A stretch of DNA of 40,000 bases, from contig NC_135566.1 in the NCBI RefSeq assembly GCF_964340395.1, positions 11,627,501 to 11,667,500 on the forward strand. Direction: 5' to 3'. Numbering within the stretch: the first letter of the stretch is position 1; the number at the start of each line of letters is the position of its first letter. The stretch is from Glandiceps talaboti (taxonomy: Eukaryota > Hemichordata > Enteropneusta > Spengelidae). A program made the translations under genes and the position numbers. Below the pieces are notes generated by a model. The model was given only the letters and a program-made list of their open reading frames with translations. It made no database searches and had not been told where the DNA came from. Positions 31,940 through 40,000 of the stretch are shown here, in pieces.

Positions 31940-34082
31940 GTTAGTACTTTCACATAGTTACCTCATTCTACAATAATATAGTCTACATGACCAAAACACT
32001 AACTTTTAATTCTTTAATTTTGAAAGATTTTTATTTTTACTGTGTAGTAAATCTAAAAAAAATCGAACTTTTGGAAAGTATATTTCGTAACGTTTATTAA
32101 AACGAGATTGTGTTGGTCTAAAAGTTGACGGAGCGTTCTCGTTTGAAAGCTGTACAGTGTTGTTCCTACAGATATGGTGAATAAACCTTGACTTTGTGGT
32201 AAGATTGAAATACTTATGCAGTTCTGCACATTGATGTGAAAAGCACAAATCATTCTGTTGAAAACAAGACAATTGATAAACCTACGCTAGACATTTACGA
32301 ATTTTTTTTCTATTCAATGTTTTTTGACTGAGAGGCCACATTAGGGAAACAGTATTCGGATGTCGTAATACAAATAAATATCAGTCCAACTACAGTGATA
32401 TGGTATGATAAACTTTTCGACACAGATGGACTTGAGTATGGCATAACTTGAGTTTGAATAAAAGGACACGTCCCAAGTCTGGTTAAATAAAGCAGAAGTT
32501 TTCACCAGACTTGCACTTGTCCTTTTTATTCAAATTCAAATATTCATACTTTAATTATTACATCTGACGATTTTAAGGTATCGTCTGTGATTTGAAACAG
32601 ATTTACGGATGTTTTATTGGAACGGCAACCATTTTGTACTTTGACATGGTTGGCTGACTGTCAGATTGATAAAACTCATAACATGTTGGCCAGATGTCAC
32701 ACAGCACACATCCGTGACAGGAGAAAGATATTCAATAGTAATAACATATTTCTTTGTTTAACTAGTGAAGGAAAGTGTACGCTTTTCGTTACATTGAAAT
32801 AACGTACAATTGCGGAAGCACTATCTCGGTCCTGATGCACGAATGGCGTTTATACATTCTTGAGTTAATAATTTGTCTTCCCTTATGATAAAACAGTGTA
32901 GAAATATTCTTGTGTTAAAAATGCATTAATATTTGCTTTTATGTGTTTTTCTCTCTCTACATTTCTGCTTACCAGCTGGATCGTGGGGCTATGGACCAGA
33001 TGATGGTTAGTGCTCTAAATTCGATGGTTTGGATTGAATTGAAATGATTGCATTCCTTGTTAATTAAATCGTATAATTAAAATAAATATAGTTTTAATTT
33101 CTTCTCCACTTAAAGAAAACACAAAACGGATATTGGGAAGGAAAAATAACAAATTGTATAAGCATCGAAAATGCATGGACCACATGGTCAAAATCATGTG
33201 TACTTAGCATGCCATTAATGAATCACTAAGTAGAACAAAACTGTAAATGAGATTGCAGAATATGTCACGATGTCACATTAACCCTTTCATTCCTATAGAC
33301 GACATTGGAATAAATAGAAACTTGATTGTAAGAACATTTTCTAAAATTTAAGAATATTACTTCATTGGGAAGTAATATTTCTTGAATTCTGGTCTAAAAT
33401 AAAGTTGATCTTTTTCCAAAAATTACAGAGAAACAAGAATTTTTGTTCAAAAATTTTGGCGGGAAAGTTTCTAGTCCTGAAAGGGTTAACTATAATAGAG
33501 ATGGCTTTTCATGACACATGGACATCAATTACCCATACCCACTAACTGTGTACGCAGTACACTGACTTAGTAATGTCACGAAATCGTGAGACATTGACAT
33601 CCGTTTATAATTATAAGAACTTGGATGTAAATAAGGATGTTTTAATACTGTAAAACACCCAGACGGTTTTGTTAGTTCCGAGTGCACTATTTTCCTAAAT
33701 GTAATATACACAACAAATATATTACTCATATATTATAAGAATGATTTACATTAAATACTTCTGTAGTTATCTTCTTTCATTGAGAATTTTGGAGAGAGAA
33801 ATTATCAAAATATCTCAAATTCTTACAATCTAATTATCAGTATAAGGATATCCTCAATAGTGTAACCAAAAAGAAAAAGTAAATGACAGCTTGGGAATTT
33901 TTGTCTTTCCGGTTGAGTAGGGCCTGATACATGGCACGAAGAGTACCCGACTTGTGGAGGTACTAGGCAATCACCCATCGATATAACTGACACCAGTGCC
34001 GTCCACCAAGCTTTGGGAAGTATTTCATTCGACGAACCATCCACTGGGACAGCGATGTCTCTTGTTAACACAGGTCATTCAG
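31870..34082 (+). CDS. Secreted alpha-carbonic anhydrase, first three exons
   Basis: Alpha-carbonic anhydrases hydrate CO2 to bicarbonate; this one is predicted extracellular. Exons 31870-31939, 32976-33005 and 33921-34082 join in phase 1. Exon 1 is a signal peptide (M-N-F-K-D, then TLLIVAISLVG and S-T-K-A). Exons 2 and 3 read G-S-W-G-Y-G-P-D-D-G-P-D-T-W-H, then Y-P-T-C-G-G-T-R and QSPIDI, ending S-L-V-N-T-G-H-S. W-G-Y-G, D-G-P-x-x-W, Q-S-P-I and N-x-G-H-S are the conserved N-terminal motifs of the family, in the right order and spacing. The intron after D-D-G is at a position typical of the family. The zinc-binding histidines and the rest (roughly two thirds of the protein) are not in the window and must lie beyond the right edge if the gene is whole. 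No expression or activity is implied. Confidence 0.85.
31940..32975 (+). other. Carbonic anhydrase intron 1
   Basis: It holds a foldback element (32435-32550) and otherwise AT-rich sequence without a supported exon. It ends in a pyrimidine-rich acceptor CTTACCAG. Confidence 0.7.
32435..32550. mobile_element. Foldback/MITE-like element in carbonic anhydrase intron 1
   Basis: The left arm (32435-32482, from AGTATGGCATAACTTGAGTT to AAGTCTGG) is matched in reverse complement by 32505-32550 (CCAGACTTGCACTTGTCC to ATTCATACT) around a 22-base loop. Few mismatches; no coding capacity. Confidence 0.75.
32976..33005 (+). CDS. Carbonic anhydrase exon 2: 30-base micro-exon
   Basis: It encodes G-S-W-G-Y-G-P-D-D between acceptor CTTACCAG and donor GTTAGT, phase 1-1. 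W-G-Y-G-P-D-D-G is the conserved start of secreted alpha-carbonic anhydrases. Confidence 0.85.
33006..33920 (+). other. Carbonic anhydrase intron 2
   Basis: It holds the piggyBac-type MITE at 33278-33489. No other exon is seen. It ends in acceptor GAGTAG after a TTTTTGTCTTTCC tract. Confidence 0.7.
33278..33489. mobile_element. piggyBac-type MITE, 204 bp, TTAA target duplication
   Basis: TTAA (33278-33281) is followed by CCCTTTCATTCCTATAGA, and the other end reads TTTCTAGTCCTGAAAGGG then TTAA (33486-33489). CCC/GGG termini inside a TTAA duplication are the hallmark of the piggyBac superfamily. The interior of about 204 bases has no transposase; a stem AATATTACTTC/GAAGTAATATT lies at about 33351-33378. 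Confidence 0.75.
33921..34082 (+). CDS. Carbonic anhydrase exon 3
   Basis: It is 54 codons, acceptor GAGTAG, donor GTAAAC. It reads G-P-D-T-W-H-E-E-Y-P-T-C-G-G, then T-R-Q-S-P-I-D-I, and ends M-S-L-V-N-T-G-H-S. The Cys in Y-P-T-C-G-G fits the first cysteine of the disulphide typical of secreted members. A minus-strand open frame over the same bases is a shadow. Confidence 0.88.
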
Positions 34083-34674
34083 GTAAACAAGTACTTTGTA
34101 ACAATTGAAGTAGAGACTTATCTATTTGATAGACTGCGGCGTGTAACACGAAAATAGTAACTGGTACCACCAGGCTATCTCTTAGACAGACGGGACACAG
34201 GACACTAGTGACAGAGATGACACGAACAATGTAATCGAAGACACACCTACAGATAAATTAGTGTTAATATAGCGTGATCGATAAAAAAAAGTCATTGTCT
34301 AGGACACGTGTTGTGTACAGTCACTTCAAAATCCTAACGTGATATAGTGTTTTATCAACGTGGAAAGCCTATGGGGGCTAATCTATTATTAGACAAGCAA
34401 CATATCGAAAATCACCCTGCCTTGATGGAGTATAATCCTCTCTACTTCAATTTTCAAAAATGTACATAAATTACATATGATGTCAACAATTGGGGGATAT
34501 TCTGTGTGCATATGTTACTCACCGTGTTTACAAAAGACATTATAATTTTGTCAGTCTCTTAAAAGGTTGAAAGTTTAGTGGACAACAGTTCCTAACTCAA
34601 TATATGACAAAGGAGACAATTACATGAAATAAAAGACAAAAACGAGTTCCTTTTAAAATTTGCATTTAAAAATT
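34083..34674 (+). other. Probable carbonic anhydrase intron 3 (start)
   Basis: No exon matching the next carbonic anhydrase segment is seen before the LINE. If the gene is intact, this intron contains the whole retrotransposon. Confidence 0.5.
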
Positions 34675-34691
34675 TTCATCACCATCATCAC

Positions 34692-34765
<74 letters not shown>

Positions 34766-34832
34766 ACAACAACAACAACAACAACAACATCACCATCATC
34801 ATTATCATCACCATCATCACCATCATCATCTT
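34675..34832. repeat. (ATC)n/(AAC)n microsatellite, likely 3' tail of the LINE
   Basis: ATC units with ACC interruptions at both ends and a block of AAC units at about 34762-34788. On the minus strand it reads as GAT/GTT units directly after the LINE 3' UTR, so it may be the element's terminal repeat or may have grown from it. Confidence 0.85.
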
Positions 34833-35091
34833 TCAAAGGAACTTTAATGCTTATTTGTCCTATGTACACAAAATACTAAGATATATACAAAAATGGTAAA
34901 GATCGAGGTTCGATTCAATACTGTTGTACTGTATGAAGACTGATATTTACATCGAGTTCTACAAGTTGTAAGTTATTCAAGTACAGAAAAAAAGTGGCAG
35001 TATGATGGCTAAAAGTTGTATTGAAACAATGCGTTATGTGGCTAGAATGTAGAAATGGTAAATTTAATACTGGAGTTTATACTGTTTGTAG
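34833..35091 (-). other. 3' UTR of LINE
   Basis: About 260 bases between the ORF2 stop and the trinucleotide tail. No open frame or clear structure is seen. Confidence 0.5.
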
Positions 35092-38000
35092 CTAAAAATT
35101 GAAGAGGAGTTGTCCGTCGACTACGCGGCATACGGCGTCGTTGATGGTCCAAATTGCTGAAAAGATATCTATACATTGTCTTAATCTGTAATGTTCAAAT
35201 TCTAATTGTACTCTTGCTCGTATACGCGTTTTAAATATTTCCAATGGGTCGACTTGAGTTGTGTTGTCCATTTTATTCCTTCTGGCGATGTGTATTGACA
35301 TTTTTGCTGTTGACGTTATGTGGGTGAAGAGGAACATGGCACGTTTGTTGGTGAAGGCTCTGCTTTTCTTCGGTGGATTGATGAAAAACCACGCCATTGG
35401 TATTAGATGATCGTTGTTGATAAGACGGGAGATGATAACTGTGATGAAGGCAAGTAATCGTTGGATTTGTTGGCAGTCGATGAAAATGTGGAGAAGGGAG
35501 TCTTTGTCGCCACAATGTGGACAATCAGAGTCTTGGCGAAATCCTGAGTTGAATAAATATGTACCTGTAGTGTATGCGCCATGCAGTATACGCCATTGTA
35601 GATCTCCTTCTTTCTTTATAGTTGGCGGGTAGTAGCATGCTTCGTAGTTTGGATGTAGATGGTCGGGTAAGCTTAATATGTCTCTCCACACAGTGTCTAG
35701 TCTATTCGGTTGTTTGTTAGCGTGTTGTTCTGATATCAAATATCTATAAATTGCACCTTTCTCTAGTTTATAGAGTGCAATGTTGAGTTCGGGTGAGTGA
35801 TAAAGTTCGATCGAATAATGTGGGTTCTGGGTTTCGGTGGATGATTGGTCTTCAAGGTAGTCGTTGATTTTTATCTTTAGGATATCAGGTATTGCCTGGT
35901 GAGTTACTTTTAGAGTGAGGGCAAGTATGCGGTTTGAGTGAATGTTAACTTTGTCGCTGATATCAGTGGAGGTGAGCCAGCGTTTTTCATTCTTATCGAT
36001 GAGGTCACCAATTTTAGTAATGCCTGCGTCTACGAAGTGATGAAGTGTAAATGGTGTTCCATGGATGGGATGTAGAATAAGTGGGTTTTGGAATAAAGGT
36101 TCGTTGATAATTTCCGATATGGTCTCTGGGTCTCCTTTACGTAGTTTCTTAGTTGAGTTCCAACGATGTAGTAAATCAACGTAGAAGTCTGGCATCTGTG
36201 TTTTGTCCGGGTTGATATCAATTGTTAACAGTAACTGTCTTTTGTAGTTTAAATTACCGATTTTACTGAAGAAGTAATCCATGAAGCATGATGACGGGTG
36301 GAGGTTGTCTTGGTAGAGATAACGTTGTATGTGGCTTATTCGGAGTGACGTGAGCCGAGTTTGGAGATGTATTAGTCCCTGTCCACCTTTTTTGAGAGGT
36401 AGACAGATAGTTTCGACTGGTATCCAATGGCGACCTTGCCAAAGGAATCTAAGTAATAATGTCTGAATGTATGATATGGTATCTTTGGTTGGTGTAATAC
36501 AGTTAAGTCTATGAAGTAATTTTGACGCGATGAGATGGTTTATGATAAGTATACGGCCTCTATATGACATTCCTGGAGCGAAGGTTGACCAGTATTTAAT
36601 TTTGTTTTCAATTGTGTTGACAAGTTCTGTCCAATTTCTTCGATAGTACGTGTCAGTGTTGCCGAGGTAGACTCCTAGAATTTTAAGTCCGGTAGAGTTC
36701 CATTTAATACCTAATGGATTGTCTATGCGGTTGCGCCACGATGCAACCCACAGGCCTTCTGATTTTTCGAGGTTCACTTTTGCGTTTGATGCCTTTTCGT
36801 ATACTTCTAGACATGTTTGTAACTTGTTAAAATCGTCGTTTTCGGTCTGTAGTACCTCTACGTCGTCAGCATATGCTGATAAGATGGTGTGCATGGGTAC
36901 GCCTGGTAATGTTAATGGAGTTATTCCACTGTCGGTTCGTATTCTGTTCAGTAGTGGCTCGAGAGCGATGACGTAGAGTTGACCTGACAGGGAACATCCT
37001 TGTCGGACGCCTCTCTGTATTTTTATGGGAGTAGTTAACATGTTGTTGATACGGATTAGTGACTGTATGTCTGTATAAAGAACTTTAATGTAGTTGATGA
37101 AGTGAGGTCCGACTCCGAATGATTTCAGGGTTTGGAATAGGTAGTCATGGTTTATTCGGTCGAACGCCTTTTCCTGGTCTAACGCTACAATTCCAAGGGG
37201 TTTGTCATTATTATTTGCATAGAAGATATTGTCGCGTAGTAAGTGTACATTATCAAAAATCTTGCGTCCTGGGATACCGCATGTCTGATCTTTGTGCACA
37301 ATCGTTGATATGACAGAGCGAAGACGAGTGGATAGAGCTTTAGTTATAATTTTATAGTCGCTGCACAGTAGGCTAATGGGTCTCCAGTTTTTAACTAATG
37401 CGTTGTCACCGGTTTTAGGATGGAGGCTGATGATTGCTTTGCGACACGATAGTGGGAGTGTTCCGTTTTCGATAGACTGTGTAAATACTTGATGTAAGTC
37501 TTTGCCAAGGATGTGCCAAAATGTTTGGTAGAATTCACTTGGAAGGCCGTCTATACCTGGAGAGCGGTCATTTGATAGGAGTTTAACTGCATTTGTAAGT
37601 TCTTCATAGGATATTTCACTGTCAAGGTAGTTGCGATCCGGGTCGGTAAGTTGTGGTAAGTTTTCGAGTAGAGTATTCTGGGCGATTGAATCAGTTGGTT
37701 CGGGTGTATATAAGTTCTGGTAATAGTTGTATATGATGTCTCGTATTTCGTGTTGGTCTTCTGTGATGCTGTTGTCGGCGCGTTTTAAGTGGACAATGGG
37801 TCTTGATTTCCCTTTGTCTTGTTCGAGAGTGAAGAAAAATTTACTGGGCATGTCGCTGTCTTGGAGGAATTGATGACGTGATCGGACGGCTGCACCTCTG
37901 CTGTCAGATCGGGTAAGTTGAATTAGTAAGCTTTTCTTTCGGTTGTATTCATTTCTTAAGTCATTGTCTATGTGTATTCTTTCTTCGATGCGTTGGATGT

Positions 38001-38988
38001 CTTTTTCTAGTTGTACTTTGGTAAGTTTACGTTCGTTGTGTTTTGAGATACAGAACTGTTGTGTTAATAGTTTTATTTTCCATTTTCCGATTTCCCACCA
38101 GGTCGCGAGGTTGGCATACTTGTTTTTTTCTTTGGTCCAATTTCCCCAGAAGTGTGATATAAGTTGACAATAATTGTCATCTTTTAATGTTTCGGTGTTG
38201 AGGCACCATACAGGATTGCGTTTTTGAATTTGTTTCTGTGCTAAGGTTAATTTCACCAAGGAGTGGTCGGAGAATGCGAGGCTGGCATTTTGAATGGCTA
38301 TTGTTCTAATGCGTGTTTTCAAGCATTTGTTTATGTAGATTCTGTCAAGTCGTGCTTTTGTATCATTTCTGTGCCAGGTGTAATTGCGATTGTTGTTATG
38401 GTGATGACGCCAGGCGTCGATGAGTTTGTGTTTACTTATCAGGTTACCGAGGCCACGTACTGTATGTGGATCTGATTCACTGCATTGTTGTCTGTCGAGT
38501 TCTGGATTTAGTGTGCAATTAAAGTCCCCTGCTAGGATAATAGGATCTTCATTAAGTTTTGGTAATAATCCATTCAGTTTCGTGAAGCACTTCAGACGTT
38601 CTTTTGCATTACAATGTGCGTAAATGTTGATGATATTTACAGGTGTGTCGTTGACTGTTGCGTGAGCGTGTAAAATATGGCCTGGGATTGGTTCTGATTT
38701 CTCTATTATTTCAACTTTACTCTTCGGCGAGAATAGAATTGCTATTCCAGCACTGTTGTTTGTCCCATGCGATAAGATACACTTTGATCTCCATACAAGT
38801 GGCCAAATAAGTTCATCGCTAGGTATAGAGTGAGTTTCTTGGAGGAGGTAGAAGTCTGCGGGATGAGACTGTTTTAAGAAGTCAAAAACTTGATAACGTT
38901 TTAACGAATCACGACATCCGCGAACATTAAGTGTTGCACAGGAAAGGGACGCCATGATGAATATTATTGTGAAGAGATATTTAATCAT
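35092..38988 (-). CDS. LINE ORF2: endonuclease and reverse transcriptase, intact
   Basis: ORF2 copies element RNA into the genome by target-primed reverse transcription. The 1298 residues contain an exonuclease-endonuclease-phosphatase domain (about 15-250) with N21 in L-N-V-R-G, E51 in Q-E-T-H, D155/N157 in G-D-F-N, R213-L-D-R and S240-D-H242; reverse transcriptase (about 470-750) with L-D-Q-E-K-A-F-D (603-610), G-V-R-Q-G-C-S (660-666) and Y-A-D-D (706-709); and a CCHC finger C1156-x2-C1159-x7-H1167-x4-C1172. All catalytic residues I can check are present and there is no stop or frameshift. The first ATG (38988) gives a short hydrophobic leader; the second (38955, M-A-S-L-S-C) matches where such proteins usually begin and may be the real start. 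Confidence 0.95.
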   Translation of the reverse strand: MIKYLFTIIFIMASLSCATLNVRGCRDSLKRYQVFDFLKQSHPADFYLLQETHSIPSDELIWPLVWRSKCILSHGTNNSAGIAILFSPKSKVEIIEKSEPIPGHILHAHATVNDTPVNIINIYAHCNAKERLKCFTKLNGLLPKLNEDPIILAGDFNCTLNPELDRQQCSESDPHTVRGLGNLISKHKLIDAWRHHHNNNRNYTWHRNDTKARLDRIYINKCLKTRIRTIAIQNASLAFSDHSLVKLTLAQKQIQKRNPVWCLNTETLKDDNYCQLISHFWGNWTKEKNKYANLATWWEIGKWKIKLLTQQFCISKHNERKLTKVQLEKDIQRIEERIHIDNDLRNEYNRKKSLLIQLTRSDSRGAAVRSRHQFLQDSDMPSKFFFTLEQDKGKSRPIVHLKRADNSITEDQHEIRDIIYNYYQNLYTPEPTDSIAQNTLLENLPQLTDPDRNYLDSEISYEELTNAVKLLSNDRSPGIDGLPSEFYQTFWHILGKDLHQVFTQSIENGTLPLSCRKAIISLHPKTGDNALVKNWRPISLLCSDYKIITKALSTRLRSVISTIVHKDQTCGIPGRKIFDNVHLLRDNIFYANNNDKPLGIVALDQEKAFDRINHDYLFQTLKSFGVGPHFINYIKVLYTDIQSLIRINNMLTTPIKIQRGVRQGCSLSGQLYVIALEPLLNRIRTDSGITPLTLPGVPMHTILSAYADDVEVLQTENDDFNKLQTCLEVYEKASNAKVNLEKSEGLWVASWRNRIDNPLGIKWNSTGLKILGVYLGNTDTYYRRNWTELVNTIENKIKYWSTFAPGMSYRGRILIINHLIASKLLHRLNCITPTKDTISYIQTLLLRFLWQGRHWIPVETICLPLKKGGQGLIHLQTRLTSLRISHIQRYLYQDNLHPSSCFMDYFFSKIGNLNYKRQLLLTIDINPDKTQMPDFYVDLLHRWNSTKKLRKGDPETISEIINEPLFQNPLILHPIHGTPFTLHHFVDAGITKIGDLIDKNEKRWLTSTDISDKVNIHSNRILALTLKVTHQAIPDILKIKINDYLEDQSSTETQNPHYSIELYHSPELNIALYKLEKGAIYRYLISEQHANKQPNRLDTVWRDILSLPDHLHPNYEACYYPPTIKKEGDLQWRILHGAYTTGTYLFNSGFRQDSDCPHCGDKDSLLHIFIDCQQIQRLLAFITVIISRLINNDHLIPMAWFFINPPKKSRAFTNKRAMFLFTHITSTAKMSIHIARRNKMDNTTQVDPLEIFKTRIRARVQLEFEHYRLRQCIDIFSAIWTINDAVCRVVDGQLLFNF

Positions 38989-39003
38989 GATGAATGTGCG
39001 GAT

Positions 39004-40000
39004 TTAGGAGTGTTTTTGACTTTTTGATGGTTTACCTGTTTTTCGTGTGTGTTCTCTTATTTTCTTGATGAGTTTGTAGATACGTGCTTTCTGTGCTGCG
39101 ACAAGTGGTTGGGTTGATCGGTAGTTATGGAGATCTTTTGCGAGTTGTTTTAAATTTGGATTGAATTCAATGCATAGTTCGATTATCTTTCTTGAATGTT
39201 TGCTTTCTTCTAAGAATTCTTCTATTGATTGTACTGTTACGTCGTTGAGAAGTGATGATTCTGAGATATCTGACATGGTGGATTCGTTGTCATCCATATC
39301 TTTTGCTGTATCTCTTGAACTCTCTTCTGTTGTTTCCCCTCCGATGCTTTGGAGGGAAAGAGGCGAGTAAGAAGGGCTTGGTGCGGCTTCAGTATATGTG
39401 TTGTTATCTGTGTTGTATAGCTGATCATCCCGTGGCGCAGTAAAGTCTGATAGTCCGGACAAGGCGAGCGAAAAAGATGGTGCTGGGGATGACACTGGAG
39501 ACTGCTGTGTAAAAGAAATGTTCGGGGTTGAAGGAAGAGGTGAAGGAGGGGTTCGTACCCTCTCTTCGACTTGAATGTTCGTACTTGTTTTGTTTTCTGG
39601 TGTGTCGTCTTCGTTGTCATTGTTCATTTCGTGTTCTGTGTCTGAATTTAAGTTCATGAGTTCTTCATCGTTGTGTTCGTTTCTGTTAGTTTCTACTGCT
39701 TCTTCTTCATCGTGTGTAGTATCGGTATCGTTGTTTAGTTTGTTGTCACGAATGGTCTTTTGGTTATCGTTGTTGTCGTGATCATTTGCAGTGATGGTTG
39801 AATGACCAGTGTTCATCACTTGTTCTGTGACGTTGTTGACAGCTGATCGGGTGTTGTTGGTATTTTCTGTTGTATTATTCATATGTTGATCGGTGTTACT
39901 GGAATGTGCGTTATTGTCATTTACAACCTGTTGATGTTCATCTTGGTTAATGGCGGTCATATTGGGGTTATTTTCACTTTCATTTTCGGGTGGTGTTTGT
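39004..40000 (-). CDS. LINE ORF1, partial (runs off right edge)
   Basis: ORF1 proteins bind element RNA in the retrotransposition particle. The stop TAA is at 39004-39006. The frame is open from an ATG at 39960 and also through the remaining codons to the window edge, so the N-terminus may lie outside. The visible part is acidic and rich in Asn, Asp, Thr and Ser, low-complexity, then turns basic and helical at the end (about the last 70 residues, including I-Y-K-L-I-K-K-I-R-E-H-T-R-K-T-G-K). I see no zinc knuckle or RRM in this portion. Fifteen bases separate it from the ORF2 ATG at 38988. Confidence 0.8.
   Translation of the reverse strand, partial: QTPPENESENNPNMTAINQDEHQQVVNDNNAHSSNTDQHMNNTTENTNNTRSAVNNVTEQVMNTGHSTITANDHDNNDNQKTIRDNKLNNDTDTTHDEEEAVETNRNEHNDEELMNLNSDTEHEMNNDNEDDTPENKTSTNIQVEERVRTPPSPLPSTPNISFTQQSPVSSPAPSFSLALSGLSDFTAPRDDQLYNTDNNTYTEAAPSPSYSPLSLQSIGGETTEESSRDTAKDMDDNESTMSDISESSLLNDVTVQSIEEFLEESKHSRKIIELCIEFNPNLKQLAKDLHNYRSTQPLVAAQKARIYKLIKKIREHTRKTGKPSKSQKHS

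Larger units (their letters stand above)
34675..40000 (-). mobile_element. Tx1/L1-type non-LTR retrotransposon, 5' end beyond window
   Basis: The order on the minus strand is ORF1, ORF2, short 3' UTR and a trinucleotide tail, as in two-ORF LINEs. ORF2 has the apurinic-type endonuclease first, then reverse transcriptase, then a CCHC finger, the arrangement of the L1/Tx1 group. Both frames are open, suggesting a recent insertion. Only the 3' limit is in view, so target-site duplications cannot be checked. Confidence 0.85.

Noticed and set aside
33823-34071. 82-residue minus-strand open frame
   Set aside because: It is the antisense shadow of carbonic anhydrase exon 3.
34905-34925. B-box-like GAGGTTCGATTCAAT suggesting a tRNA or SINE
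   Set aside because: No matching A box or cloverleaf upstream; it lies in the LINE 3' UTR.
39237-39620. 127-residue minus-strand frame inside LINE ORF1
   Set aside because: It is an overlapping shadow of the low-complexity ORF1 in another frame.

Overview
The window is animal (metazoan) nuclear DNA: AT-rich, with spliced genes bounded by GT-AG introns, very many microsatellites, small foldback elements and an intact non-LTR retrotransposon. The gene families present (Notch-type EGF repeats, a clan-2 cytochrome P450, a secreted alpha-carbonic anhydrase) fit a bilaterian, most likely a marine invertebrate. I cannot fix the phylum from the sequence alone.

Layout. (1) 381-12336, plus strand: the 3' part of a large gene whose visible part is 18 EGF-domain exons, one EGF per exon, all phase 1-1, plus a last exon with a hydrophobic C-terminus (GPI-signal-like) and a poly(A) signal. 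The 5' end lies outside the window. A dead EGF exon sits between exons 5 and 6 of the visible series. (2) 12337-17829: intergenic DNA with foldback or MITE-like elements and microsatellites. (3) 17812-21582, plus strand: a complete five-exon cytochrome P450 gene (493 residues) with a CRE, a TATA box and an upstream DR4 nuclear-receptor-type site. A perfect hairpin follows its stop codon. (4) 21583-31869: intergenic DNA with a decayed GIY-YIG endonuclease fragment, a roughly 113-bp minisatellite, an inverted-repeat element of about 800 bp and smaller hairpins. (5) 31870-34082, plus strand: the first three exons of a secreted alpha-carbonic anhydrase, made of exons too short to stand out as ORFs. 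Its first intron carries a foldback element and its second a piggyBac-type MITE with TTAA target duplication. (6) 34675-40000, minus strand: a Tx1/L1-type LINE with an uninterrupted 1298-residue ORF2 (endonuclease, reverse transcriptase, CCHC) and an ORF1 that runs off the right edge. It lies antisense downstream of carbonic anhydrase exon 3, so probably inside that gene.

The three host genes are unrelated in function and are transcribed in the same direction. All their visible introns are phase 1. I found no prokaryotic-type defence or CRISPR system. The most informative points are the hidden carbonic anhydrase, the intact antisense LINE, the birth-and-death of EGF exons, a pair of 39-bp-period micro-hairpins flanked by direct repeats, and the regulatory-motif-bearing minisatellites.
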